64,000 bases of DNA, taken from positions 1 to 64,000 of the forward strand of contig NZ_AKJL01000276.1 in NCBI RefSeq assembly GCF_000282355.1, given 5' to 3'. The position numbers and the translations under genes are program-made. Below, one piece after another: positions 40,916 to 49,642 of this stretch. Below the pieces are notes generated by a model. The model had not been told where the DNA came from. It was given only the letters and a program-made list of their open reading frames with translations, and made no database searches. This DNA comes from Pseudomonas sp. GM49. GTDB lineage: Bacteria > Pseudomonadota > Gammaproteobacteria > Pseudomonadales > Pseudomonadaceae. Numbering within the stretch: the first letter of the stretch is position 1; each line of letters opens with the position of its first letter.

Positions 40916-41683
40916 ATGTATAAATTGATCGTTGAAGATGTCCATAAAAACTACGGCAACCATGAAGTGTTGAAAGGGGTTTCGCTCAAGGCCCGGGCGG
41001 GTGATGTGATCAGCATCATCGGCTCCTCCGGGTCCGGGAAAAGTACCTTCTTGCGTTGTATCAACCATCTTGAACAACCGTCGGCCGGGCGCATTGTCGT
41101 CAATGACGAAGAGTTGCTCACCCGCAAAAACTCAAGGGGCGAGTTGTGTGTGGTTAACCCCGGGCAGTTACGGAGCCTGCGCAGCCGGTTGTCGATGGTG
41201 TTTCAGCACTTCAATTTATGGAGCCATATGACCGTGCTGGAAAACATCATCGAGTGCCCGATGAGCGTGCTTGGTATCAGTCGGACGCAGGCACTGGAGC
41301 GGGCGCGTCATTACCTTGCCAAGGTGGGGCTGCCACAAAAAGTCGAGGCCCGGTACCCGGTGCATTTGTCCGGCGGCCAGCAACAGCGGGTGGCCATTGC
41401 ACGTGCGCTGGCTATGGAACCTGAGGTGATGCTGTTCGACGAACCGACCTCAGCCCTTGACCCTGAGCTGGTGGGCGAGGTGCTCAAGGTTATGCAGCAA
41501 CTGGCCGAAGAGGGCAGGACGATGGTGGTCGTCACCCACGAAATGGCGTTTGCCAGGCAGGTGTCGAACCACGTCATGTTTCTGCATCAGGGGAGGGTGG
41601 AGGAGTCGGGAGCGCCAGGCACGCTGCTGGAACAGCCTCAAAGCGAGCGGTTGCAGCAGTTCCTGGCCGGGAGTCTCAAGTAG
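40916..41683 (+). CDS. ABC transporter ATP-binding protein (HisP/OccP type)
   Basis: This ATPase of 255 aa has Walker A GSSGSGKST (about residues 38-46), the signature LSGGQQQRVAIARAL and Walker B VMLFDEPTSALD, plus the HisP-family insert with RTQALERARHYLAKVGL. The start at 40916 (MYKLIVEDVHKNYG) follows the permease stop by about 20 bp. It powers uptake for the M20-linked system. Confidence 0.93.
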   Translation: MYKLIVEDVHKNYGNHEVLKGVSLKARAGDVISIIGSSGSGKSTFLRCINHLEQPSAGRIVVNDEELLTRKNSRGELCVVNPGQLRSLRSRLSMVFQHFNLWSHMTVLENIIECPMSVLGISRTQALERARHYLAKVGLPQKVEARYPVHLSGGQQQRVAIARALAMEPEVMLFDEPTSALDPELVGEVLKVMQQLAEEGRTMVVVTHEMAFARQVSNHVMFLHQGRVEESGAPGTLLEQPQSERLQQFLAGSLK

Positions 41684-42244
41684 TTACCCTTGGTGGGCCA
41701 ATCAACGCAGATTTGCCCTTGGAGCTGACTCCGCTCGGCGGGCCTCCCCACCATAAGGTGAATTGCCAATGCCTCTCAGGCTTTTGCCGCCGATAAACAA
41801 TGGGAGGGGGGCTTCGGTGATCGAGTCGGCAACTAATCTGCGAAAGAAAGTCACTTCATCGCCAGGCTCGCGACCGACCATGCGTCACTAATGTGTGCCC
41901 CTCAATCCGACCCTCCCTGCCGACCATGCCTTCCCTTTTCCGATTGGGTAATTGCACGGACTTGCCCACCCATTTGCATTCGACCTGACCAGTCATTTGC
42001 ATCGGATTTGACAAGCACGATTCGTGGACATGACCGGCAGAGAACAGCCAGAAGCGGTCACTCGCAGGTCAACTGAAATGGGTGGCGACTTGGCTCATTG
42101 CGACTTTATTACAGAATAATGACAAGAATTACGCCCGATTAATCTAGAAATGCGACACCGGCGTTGAGCTCAAACACGGGCTGATATAGAACACCTTGGC
42201 AGCATTTTCCGAAGTGGTTCAATACGCGTTCCAAGGGCTCGAAT
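41684..42244. other. Non-coding stretch between importer and phosphatase genes
   Basis: About 560 bp without a supportable gene. It contains several short open frames on both strands but none has recognisable content. The right half (42050-42244) is AT-rich and is the likely promoter region of the phosphatase gene. Confidence 0.4.
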
Positions 42245-43084
42245 ATGAAAATAAAAACAAACAAAAACCTGCTCTCCCCCTTGCTCCTCTCTCTAATGAT
42301 GCTTCACGGTGCTCCCACCTTTGCCGAGGAAGTCGCCAACCCGCCTTCAAATCTTTTAACGGCAGCCGTCGCCTGGAAGCAAACAGCCGCCGAGTTTGAA
42401 GCGCTTTATTATCAAGGGTTCAACGTAGCAAGAATGCAACTGGATCGAGCCCTCCAGGCTCACAAAGCGGGTGACCGACCCTTAGCTATCATCAGCGATG
42501 TCGACGATACAGTGCTCAGTAGCAACAGCTATTGGGGCTATATGATCAATGCCAACAAAGAGTTTTTCGACGATGCAGCATGGGATAGATGGGTGGCTGA
42601 CAATGGCCCGGTTGCCACGCCTGGCGCGGTGGATTTCTTGAGCTATGCACAATCGAAGGGTGTGGAGGTTTTTTACGTGACCAGCCGTGACCAAGGCGAA
42701 AAAACCTTTGAATACGCGTTGGCGAATCTTCGGAAAAACAATCTTCCATTTGCCGATGATAAACACCTGACGGTTTATCGCGACAGCTCCAACAAGGAAC
42801 CACGCCAATCAGAGATCGCCAAGGATTACGATGTGGTGGTGATGCTGGGTGATAACCTCAACGACTTTAAGCGCAAGTATTACGTCGCTGACGTTAAACA
42901 ACGTAATAGCCTTATGACTGAAGACAAGGAGCAGTTTGGCCGCAAGTTCATCATCTTTCCGAACCCTACCGATGGCCACTGGCTCAAAGCCATTTTTGGC
43001 GATTCAGAACCACCGGCCACACCGGAAAACCGTGCGAAGTTCAAGGCAGCTGCCAGCACTACAGCTTGGCAGCTTAAGCAATAA
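42245..43084 (+). CDS. HAD acid phosphatase, class C / lipoprotein e(P4) family
   Basis: This exported phosphatase of 279 aa has a signal peptide (MKIKTNKNLLSPLLLSLMML to about ...TFA). The HAD motif I is ISDVDDTVL (the two Asp act as nucleophile and acid), followed by VTSRDQGEK and the metal-binding GDNLNDF. e(P4)-type enzymes release phosphate from nucleotides such as NMN and 5'-AMP. Unlike the founding member, no lipobox Cys is seen, so the protein is probably periplasmic or secreted rather than lipid-anchored. Base use is more AT-rich than in nearby genes. Confidence 0.88.
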   Translation: MKIKTNKNLLSPLLLSLMMLHGAPTFAEEVANPPSNLLTAAVAWKQTAAEFEALYYQGFNVARMQLDRALQAHKAGDRPLAIISDVDDTVLSSNSYWGYMINANKEFFDDAAWDRWVADNGPVATPGAVDFLSYAQSKGVEVFYVTSRDQGEKTFEYALANLRKNNLPFADDKHLTVYRDSSNKEPRQSEIAKDYDVVVMLGDNLNDFKRKYYVADVKQRNSLMTEDKEQFGRKFIIFPNPTDGHWLKAIFGDSEPPATPENRAKFKAAASTTAWQLKQ

Positions 43085-43485
43085 CAAGGCTGGGTGGCAG
43101 CAGGTTTTTGGGGGTGGCAACCATCGTTCCCCCCTGAAGTCTGTCAGACCACGATGGGATTGCTCATTTCACTCTGGTCGTAGCCGCCCCGAACTTCCCA
43201 ATAGAACGTGATAGTTTTTGCGCCTCATGAATCCTGTGTCGACCTCTGCCATGCCGACATTGGAGAAGTAAATCACTCTCGGCGTTGTAGGCATCTTTGA
43301 ACGTTGAAAAAAGGACTACCTGGAAGCGACTGTCCCTGGTTCACTCAATGACGATTTCAGACAGGCAGCTTTGAGTGGCTGTGTGTCCGTCGGGGGAGGC
43401 AGAAAACGGCCAATTTCAGTCATAGCTGACTGGCAGCTATGGGCTGTGGATTCAACCGGTGGATGCAACAGATTGGCTCTATCGT
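43085..43485. other. Intergenic stretch with a possible insertion-sequence scar
   Basis: About 400 bp between the phosphatase and the patatin gene hold no credible open frame. The only recognisable motif is the IS30-like terminal sequence at 43445-43471. The low coherence of this stretch fits decayed mobile DNA. Confidence 0.4.
43445..43471. mobile_element. Possible solo IS30-family terminal repeat
   Basis: The 27-bp stretch beginning TGTGGATTCAACCGG and ending GATGCAACAG resembles the end of IS30 (TGTAGATTCAATTGG..., ...CGCAACAG). No transposase or second end is visible in the window, so it would be a fragment. The comparison is from memory of the IS30 end and needs a database check. Confidence 0.35.
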
Positions 43486-44697
43486 TCAGCGGGTGTTTCG
43501 TAGTTGAGTGATTTCCGAGGGCGGCGATTTATGCCACGGATAGCCCTTCGCGCTGAGTTGAAAGGCGTAATCGTATAAACGCCTCATGTACTCGCCATCG
43601 AATTTCTGATTGTGCGGAAAGTAAAAGTCGGAGCCAATGTACGCAAGATTGAAATCCGCTCCATCTTGCTGCGCCATACGGTAAATTCGCTCCAGGTCGC
43701 TGATCCCCTGAGTTTGAATCAATGCACTGATGGCTCGACCGCCGATGCTCAATGTACGGCGTTTCGTCCCGGACCACTGCGGCTCCAGTGTCCCATTACG
43801 AATGACATAGAAATGACGCTCGAGTCGCAAAGGTGCTCCGGTGGCTCTGTTCAGCGCCATCTTGGTGCCAGGAGGGTAAAGGAACACCTGAGTGATTACC
43901 CCGCCGTCCACGTGCATTTCCTGAAACTGTTTGCCGTCAACGTCCACATCGATCATGACGGGTGAGACTGCGCCGGGAATACTCATCGACGCGATCATGA
44001 TGTTGCGAAAGAGGTCGAGCGCTCCCGGTGCATCGCTTGCGGCAATAGTGCCCATGTTCCAAGTGACTGGCCGCCCTGAATCAAGGTCGGTTGTACCGAT
44101 CAGCAGGATTCGTCCTTTGGCGTATTCCGCCGCAATCGCCGCAAGAGTCTGCGCAGTGACGTACTTTGTAATGAGCCGCAACAGTGGCTTGCTGTCCGCT
44201 ATACCGTCGCTGGCAAGACGGGTCAGCACGTTTCGCGAATGAAAAACGTCTTTTGGACCGATGGCGTTGGCGATATACCGAATGACGTTGTCGTACCCGG
44301 ATCCCAGGTAAGCGAACGGGGCGACCAGGGCGCCGGCGCTAATGCCCGTGACGACCTTGAACATGGGGCGAGTCCCATGCGTGGTCCAACCCGTAATGAG
44401 TCCCGCTGCGAATGTGCCTGCGTCACCGCCTCCTGAAACTGCCAGCATACTTGCCAGCGGCAGGATGTTGTTCGGTTTCCCAGCCTTGGCGAGAGCCTCG
44501 CTCTCGCGCTTGTTACCCTCAATTGCATCCTGAATGAACAGAGACAGGTCGTGGTCCAACCAGTAGCGAGCATTGGGAATGCCTGGGATGACCGCTTTTT
44601 CCGTTAGCGTTTGCGGCACAGCGTCACGGCGTGGCAAGCCCCCTTGCAGGAACATGTTCAGAGTTGAGGCACCAGGTCTTGGCGGGAATGGTTTCAA
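43486..44697 (-). CDS. Patatin-like phospholipase family protein
   Basis: This is a protein of about 403 aa. The oxyanion motif is SGGGDAGTFAAGL, the nucleophile elbow is VTGISAGALVAP (G-x-S-x-G), and the catalytic Asp lies in MHVDGGVITQVF. It should hydrolyse acyl ester bonds of lipids. Relatives usually carry an N-terminal signal or lipobox; none is present here. A stop lies upstream at 44737-44739, and the best start is TTG at 44697 after GGAGGAG, with TTG 44730 as alternative. The N-terminus may therefore be truncated. Confidence 0.75.
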   Translation of the reverse strand: MKPFPPRPGASTLNMFLQGGLPRRDAVPQTLTEKAVIPGIPNARYWLDHDLSLFIQDAIEGNKRESEALAKAGKPNNILPLASMLAVSGGGDAGTFAAGLITGWTTHGTRPMFKVVTGISAGALVAPFAYLGSGYDNVIRYIANAIGPKDVFHSRNVLTRLASDGIADSKPLLRLITKYVTAQTLAAIAAEYAKGRILLIGTTDLDSGRPVTWNMGTIAASDAPGALDLFRNIMIASMSIPGAVSPVMIDVDVDGKQFQEMHVDGGVITQVFLYPPGTKMALNRATGAPLRLERHFYVIRNGTLEPQWSGTKRRTLSIGGRAISALIQTQGISDLERIYRMAQQDGADFNLAYIGSDFYFPHNQKFDGEYMRRLYDYAFQLSAKGYPWHKSPPSEITQLRNTR

Positions 44698-45024
44698 AAC
44701 GCCTCCTCCGGCCCCTGCCGTCGACAGCAAGCGCGCTCATCGTACCCGAGAAAGTCCTTACCCATGGTGCCCGAGATGACTGCACGCCAGCCGACTGCGA
44801 CACGTCATTCGAACGCCAGGCAGCTCATTTTGCGCTCCTTTGCATGATAAAAAAACTCATTGGCCGCGCGCTTCAGGTTCTATACGAAAGTCCCTGAAAT
44901 ATCCGGGTCGAAAATTAATGACAAAAACATCAATATTGAAATTAATCTCAATTTTGCTTACCTTGACCCTGCCTGACGATGAGACCTGCGCGCCTCACGA
45001 CTTCAATCACAACAAGGGCTCGAG

Positions 45025-46683
45025 ATGAACAACAACAAGAAAGTTTCCGAATTGCCTCCCTCCGCCGTCGATGTACTGGTCGTCGGTAACGGTCCGGTGG
45101 GTGCGACAATCGCGGCGCTGCTCGGCCGCTACGGGGTTACGACCCTGGTGCTGGACAAGCTCCATGAAATCGTACTGATGCCGCGTGCCATTGCTCTGGA
45201 CAACGAGGCCCTGCGCATCCTGCAACTGGCCGGATTGTCGGAGGACGCTTTCGAGAAGATCGTTATCCCTGAAGTGAGGATGCACTCTCCGGTCCTCGGG
45301 CAATTCGGTCGAGCCAATACTGAAGGGTGTATCCACGGCCATCCCAAGCTTGTGACGTTCTATCAACCTGACCTCGAACGAGCGATGCGTGGCCAGGTTT
45401 CCCGACTGAAATCAGTGACTAGCCTGGGTGGTTTCGAGCTGGAGAGTCTGGTCGAGGAAGCGGAGTGCGTGGTCGCCACCGTTCGGGATCAGGATGGGCG
45501 CTCGCATTCCGTTCGCGCCCAGTACCTGATCGGTGCGGACGGTGCAAGCTCCAAGGTCAGGGCGCTGATCGGCCAGGAGTTCGAAGGACAAACCTATGCA
45601 GAGGATTGGCTGATTGTCGATGCCAAGAACCGGCATCAGTCAGCCATTGATCATATTGAGTTTATCTGTGATCCGCGGCGGCCCACGCCGCACATGCCCG
45701 CCCCGGGTGGAAGGGAGCGCTGGGAATTCATGCTGCAACCCGGCGAATCCCGGGAGGAGCTGGAAAGCCCGGAAAGCATCGCGCGGCTCATTGCGCCATG
45801 GATCAATCCGCAGGAACTGGAAATCGAGCGCAAGGCGGTGTATCGATTCCACGCGCGTTGCTGCAATAGATTCAGCAAGGGACGTACTTTTCTGGTCGGT
45901 GACGCTGCACACATCACCCCCCCTTTTGTGGGGCAAGGTCTCGTGGCGGGCCTTCGTGACGGTGCCAACCTTGCCTGGAAGCTGGCTTGGGTTCTTCGTG
46001 GCCATGCCGCGCCTGCGATACTCGATACCTATGATGTAGAGCGCCGCCCGCATGCCCAGGCGATGATCAATCTGGCAAAACTCATGGGCCGTCTGGTAAT
46101 GCCCAAGAACAGGATCGCGGCTTTCTTCATCCACGGCCTGATGCGTATGCTGGCGTTGACTCCAGCGACCAGAAGGTACTTCGAGCAACTGGATATCAAG
46201 CCGAAGAACACCTTCAAGCACGGCCTGTTCGTGCAGCATCGTAGGGGTGACAAGCTGGTACGTGGCAGCCTGTTTCCCCAGGCCTGGGTTCGCACCCTGC
46301 AAAAGCAGATCAAGCTAAGCGACGATGCACTGGGAGATAACCTGACCCTGGTTGGATTCGGTGTTGACCCGTTGTCACTGCTCACCACTGATCAGATCGT
46401 TTCCTGGGAAAAGCTGGGGGGCCACTTCCTGGAGGTCAGGCCCCGCGGTCAACGCTGCGGCGGCAGTTGTGACTTCATCGAAGACATGAACCATGACATC
46501 CTGCCGCTGGCTGCGAAAGGCACACTGGTCGCCGTTCGTCCTGACCGTATCATCATGCACCACGCCCCCGGCACAGAGGCCAGCAAACTCCTTCGAGACT
46601 GCCGGGGCCTGTTGATGAGCGATGACGCCACGCCTGACAACGTTTCGATTACCATCAACGAGCCGATTAAATTACGAGCCTGA
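45025..46683 (+). CDS. FAD-dependent aromatic hydroxylase (MhpA-like)
   Basis: This flavoprotein monooxygenase of 552 aa has the FAD motif VVGNGPVGATIAALLGRYG (residues about 16-34), a DG-type motif IGADGASSKVRALIG and the GD motif GDAAHITPPFVGQGLVAGLRD. It resembles 3-(3-hydroxyphenyl)propionate hydroxylase, with a C-terminal thioredoxin-like extension. It would hydroxylate a phenolic ring to a catechol or hydroquinone for the dioxygenase at 49643. The ATG has an AAGGGCTCGAG site; the AT-rich sequence at 44900-44960 is the probable promoter. A TetR gene follows after 2 bp. Confidence 0.87.
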   Translation: MNNNKKVSELPPSAVDVLVVGNGPVGATIAALLGRYGVTTLVLDKLHEIVLMPRAIALDNEALRILQLAGLSEDAFEKIVIPEVRMHSPVLGQFGRANTEGCIHGHPKLVTFYQPDLERAMRGQVSRLKSVTSLGGFELESLVEEAECVVATVRDQDGRSHSVRAQYLIGADGASSKVRALIGQEFEGQTYAEDWLIVDAKNRHQSAIDHIEFICDPRRPTPHMPAPGGRERWEFMLQPGESREELESPESIARLIAPWINPQELEIERKAVYRFHARCCNRFSKGRTFLVGDAAHITPPFVGQGLVAGLRDGANLAWKLAWVLRGHAAPAILDTYDVERRPHAQAMINLAKLMGRLVMPKNRIAAFFIHGLMRMLALTPATRRYFEQLDIKPKNTFKHGLFVQHRRGDKLVRGSLFPQAWVRTLQKQIKLSDDALGDNLTLVGFGVDPLSLLTTDQIVSWEKLGGHFLEVRPRGQRCGGSCDFIEDMNHDILPLAAKGTLVAVRPDRIIMHHAPGTEASKLLRDCRGLLMSDDATPDNVSITINEPIKLRA

Positions 46684-46685
46684 TC

Positions 46686-47333
46686 ATGCATTCCCCCACT
46701 CATCCTTTAGAAGCTGCTGCGCCAGAACCTCTCACCAGGGGGCACAAGAAGCGTGAGCGCACCCGTCGCGGTCTGGTGGACGCGGCATTGCGACTTGTCG
46801 CACGCAAGGAGGTGGGGGAGATCGCATTGTTCGAAGTCGCCGCCGAGGCGGCCGTATCCAACGGCACCATCTACAACTATTTCCGAACGCGCGACGAAGT
46901 ACTCGAAGCGGTGGGCATTGCCATGGCCGCCGAGTTCTCTGACGCCATTTCCGTCTTGAACGCGGACGTGCAGTGCGGAGCGCAGCGGCTTTCGATTGGC
47001 GTGCGCATGTTTGTATGTCGAGCCGCCACCGACCACCAATGGGCGAATGCATTGCTGCGCATCATCCATTTCGACCAGGCAGTGCGCTCGCGTTTGGCTG
47101 CCCATGTACTTGGCGATCTGCGTGAGGGGCTGCGTGAGGGGACTTTTGCTTATGAGGACGAAGGGGTCGCCCTGGATTTAGTCTTATCGTGCACAACCGG
47201 AGCAATGCGCTCAGTTGTCGAGGGCCGCGCAGTGGTGGGGCACGATTTGCGGGTCGCCGAAATGATTCTCCAGGCTCTGGGCGTTACACCCGCCAGAGCC
47301 AGGAGGATCGCTGGAAAACCCTTGCCCGCCTGA
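46686..47333 (+). CDS. TetR-family transcriptional regulator
   Basis: This regulator of 215 aa has the N-terminal HTH in RTRRGLVDAALRLVARKEVGEIALFEVAAEAAV, followed by SNGTIYNYFRTRDEVLEAVG. The C-terminal ligand domain is divergent. It is coupled to the hydroxylase (2 bp gap), so it probably regulates the cluster. Its stop codon TGA directly abuts the complementary stop of the convergent oxidoreductase (shared TGATCA). Confidence 0.88.
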   Translation: MHSPTHPLEAAAPEPLTRGHKKRERTRRGLVDAALRLVARKEVGEIALFEVAAEAAVSNGTIYNYFRTRDEVLEAVGIAMAAEFSDAISVLNADVQCGAQRLSIGVRMFVCRAATDHQWANALLRIIHFDQAVRSRLAAHVLGDLREGLREGTFAYEDEGVALDLVLSCTTGAMRSVVEGRAVVGHDLRVAEMILQALGVTPARARRIAGKPLPA

Positions 47334-48590
47334 TCAGATGTCGTTCTTGATCTGACAGGCGTTATTAATCCATTGCCGATAACGCTTCGCCTGGCGTCGG
47401 GATTTCAGCTGATTGCTGATCAATGCCATGAGTGGCGACGCCCCGGGTCGTGTTCGTTTCCCTTGGCTCAGCAAGCCAAGTTGCTTCTTGATCAACGACG
47501 CCACTGCAAGCGACGCCAGCGCCTTGTTCTTCCAGCGAACAACGATGGGCTCCACTTCGGTGTCCTGGCCTGCCATCCACTTTCTGGGCAGGGTCGGCTC
47601 GATTGCCAACGCCGTGGCAAGCCCGACCATCGACACCGAGCCGCTCACCACTCGCTCCGCGACTTCCTTTCTTCGCACGCCACCAGTGACCATCAGCGGC
47701 ATGCGCGCGATTTCTCCTATCTTCTCCGCGAATTCGAGAAAATAGGCTTCTCGAGCCAATCGACTGCCATCGCGGGTCTGCCCCTGCATTGCCGGGCTTT
47801 CGTAGCTGCCACCTGACAACTCGACCAGATCGACCGCCTTGGCGTTAAGCATTTCCACCACGCGAGCTGCATCCTCGGCATCGAATCCGCCGCGCTGAAA
47901 ATCCGCGGAATTGAGCTTCACAGCGACACAGAAGATCGGCGCCACACGCTGACGTATTGCATCGATGGTGCGCAGGAGAATTTGCGCACGGTTTTCCAGG
48001 CTACCCCCCCAACAGTCGCTACGCTGGTTGGTCAAGGGCGAAAGGAATTGGCTGAACAGGTAGCCATGCGCTGCGTGAATCTCCACGCCGGTGAATCCGG
48101 CACGCTCTGCCAACACCGCCGCTTGGGTATAGCGCCCAATCAGTTCTTCGATCTCCTGCTCATCCAAAGCCCTGGGCGGCACAAACGCTTTTGAAAGTCC
48201 GGGTATATCGACCGCAACTGCGGAAGGGCCTCTTGCCGGCTGCCCCATTGATGCCAATAGCTGCCGTCCGGGATGATTGATTTGCATCCAGGCCTGGGCT
48301 CCACGACTGCGGCAGGCATCGGCCCATAGCCGAAAATTCTTCAGGTTCCGATCGTCCTCAAACACCACGCCAGCGGGTCCCGTCAAGGCGTGGCGATCAA
48401 CCATGACGTTGCCAGTGATGATCAGACCGACCCCTCCCTCCGCCCAGCGCCGATAGAGCTTGATCAGCGCTTCCCCAGGAGCGTGATCCTCATTGGCAAG
48501 GTTCTCCTCCATGGCAGCCTTGGCAATTCGGTTTGGAATCACCGTGCCGTTAGGCAATCGAAGCGGTTTGAAGAGCTTTGAGCCGGTCAT
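47334..48590 (-). CDS. NADH:flavin oxidoreductase (OYE/2,4-dienoyl-CoA reductase-like N-domain)
   Basis: This TIM-barrel flavoenzyme of 418 aa has NRIAKAAMEENLA, IITGNVMVDRHAL, MQINHPGRQ, GVEIHAAHGYLFSQFLSPLTNQRSD, GGSLENRAQ and a phosphate-binding MVTGGVRRKE. The C-terminal tail after residue about 340 is basic and unlike classic OYE. It probably reduces an activated alkene or enone of the pathway. It is divergent from the TetR gene at 48942, with the operator region between. Confidence 0.87.
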   Translation of the reverse strand: MTGSKLFKPLRLPNGTVIPNRIAKAAMEENLANEDHAPGEALIKLYRRWAEGGVGLIITGNVMVDRHALTGPAGVVFEDDRNLKNFRLWADACRSRGAQAWMQINHPGRQLLASMGQPARGPSAVAVDIPGLSKAFVPPRALDEQEIEELIGRYTQAAVLAERAGFTGVEIHAAHGYLFSQFLSPLTNQRSDCWGGSLENRAQILLRTIDAIRQRVAPIFCVAVKLNSADFQRGGFDAEDAARVVEMLNAKAVDLVELSGGSYESPAMQGQTRDGSRLAREAYFLEFAEKIGEIARMPLMVTGGVRRKEVAERVVSGSVSMVGLATALAIEPTLPRKWMAGQDTEVEPIVVRWKNKALASLAVASLIKKQLGLLSQGKRTRPGASPLMALISNQLKSRRQAKRYRQWINNACQIKNDI

Positions 48591-48751
48591 TTTCTGTCCT
48601 TCAGTTAATGAAAAGTCGGCCAGCCATCGCTAAGGGTCATACCGTTGAGCACCGCCTGAACAGTACTTGCTCAAATTGTTGAGGTCCCGGTTTACATCGA
48701 TGGGCCGGCTTGATGGCCTGCAGGGAAGGCGAGCCACAAACACAACACAGC

Positions 48752-48767
48752 TGAACATGCGTGTTCA
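48752..48767. promoter_or_regulatory. Operator-like palindrome 1 of the TetR pair
   Basis: TGAACATGCGTGTTCA is a 16-bp inverted repeat with one G-T mismatch. It matches the site at 48893-48908 in arms and spacing. It lies on the side of the oxidoreductase promoter. Confidence 0.7.
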
Positions 48768-48801
48768 ATTGTGTCAATGTATAGGGCCCTCCACTGATCC
48801 T

Positions 48802-48863
48802 GTACATCAACCAACCATTGCATTTTTCGGGTGTATAACGGTTTTTTATTGAGGTTGATGTAC
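48802..48863. promoter_or_regulatory. 11-bp inverted repeat in the divergent regulatory region
   Basis: GTACATCAACC (48802-48812) and GGTTGATGTAC (48853-48863) are perfect complements separated by 40 bp of AT-rich sequence. They lie between the two TGAACA palindromes and may be a separate regulator site that forms a DNA loop, or two half-operators. Confidence 0.55.
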
Positions 48864-48892
48864 TTGGCCGGAAAAACTTTGTTGACGTAAAC

Positions 48893-48908
48893 TGAACACA
48901 GGTGTTCA
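48893..48908. promoter_or_regulatory. Operator-like palindrome 2 of the TetR pair
   Basis: TGAACACAGGTGTTCA is a 7+7 perfect palindrome with a 2-bp centre, 33 bp upstream of the TetR start at 48942. Its position fits self-repression. A TTGACG at 48881-48886 close by could be the -35 box. Confidence 0.75.
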
Positions 48909-48941
48909 ATCGGGTCACAAGGTAATCCTGGAGAGAGAACC

Positions 48942-49556
48942 GTGGAATCCCTAAATCCAACTCAGCGCCGCATTCATCAAGCCGCCTTTCGCCTGTTCGC
49001 TGAAAGAGGCACCTCACAAGTGAACATTCTCGACCTTGCACAAGAGGCAGGAGTGGCGCGCGGAACGGTCTATAGCAACATCGACAGCATGGAAAGCCTG
49101 TTCGAGGCAGTCGCTAGCCATCTTGCGAGGGAGATGCATGAGCGCGTCAACAAGAGCTTCAACTCCCTCTCCGATCCGGCTCAGCGCCTTGCCAATGGCA
49201 TTCGATTCTTCATTCGTCGAGCGCATGAGGACTCCCAGTGGGGCGCATTCATACATAAATTCGCCATGAGCAATTCTTCGTTGCGCGAAATGTTTAGCAG
49301 CCAAGCGACTACGGATCTTCTGGGCGGGCTTTCCACTGGCCGCTACACGTTTGCGCAGGAGCAATTGCTCTCAGTACTGACGCTGATATCGAGCAGCGTC
49401 CTGGGCTCGATTTTCCTGGTACTGGAAGGTCACAGAACGTGGCGCGAATCGGGCTCTGACACCGCCGAACTGGTACTGCGGGCATTGGGCGTGTCGCCAG
49501 AGGAGGCTCGTGCGCTGGCGACCAAAGAGTTGCCGGCACTTCCGTCTCTCGACTGA
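48942..49556 (+). CDS. TetR-family transcriptional regulator
   Basis: This regulator of 204 aa has the HTH in TQRRIHQAAFRLFAERGTSQVNILDLAQEAGVARGTVYSN. The GTG start has a GGAGAGAG site. It is related to the TetR protein at 46686 in length and in the C-terminal ALGVSPEEARALA / ALGVTPARARRIA ending, so the two may be paralogues. It is transcribed towards the dioxygenase-hydrolase-ligase genes and probably binds the TGAACA palindromes upstream. Confidence 0.88.
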   Translation: MESLNPTQRRIHQAAFRLFAERGTSQVNILDLAQEAGVARGTVYSNIDSMESLFEAVASHLAREMHERVNKSFNSLSDPAQRLANGIRFFIRRAHEDSQWGAFIHKFAMSNSSLREMFSSQATTDLLGGLSTGRYTFAQEQLLSVLTLISSSVLGSIFLVLEGHRTWRESGSDTAELVLRALGVSPEEARALATKELPALPSLD

Positions 49557-49583
49557 GCACCTGACTGACTCAACTACAAAACA

Positions 49584-49601
49584 CCCCTGATTTTTCAGGG
49601 G
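49584..49601. terminator. Short hairpin between TetR and the dioxygenase gene
   Basis: CCCCTGA and TCAGGGG form a perfect 7-bp stem over a TTTT loop, 27 bp after the TetR stop. No T-run follows on the plus strand, so it could be a weak terminator or attenuator before the catabolic genes. Confidence 0.5.
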
Positions 49602-49642
49602 TTCGGGACAGCTTTGCCCTAAAAACCCGGAAAACAAGAACA

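Noticed and set aside
44840..44899. Short 17-codon frame before the hydroxylase gene
   Set aside because: Too short and without homology or context; the region is better read as upstream regulatory sequence.
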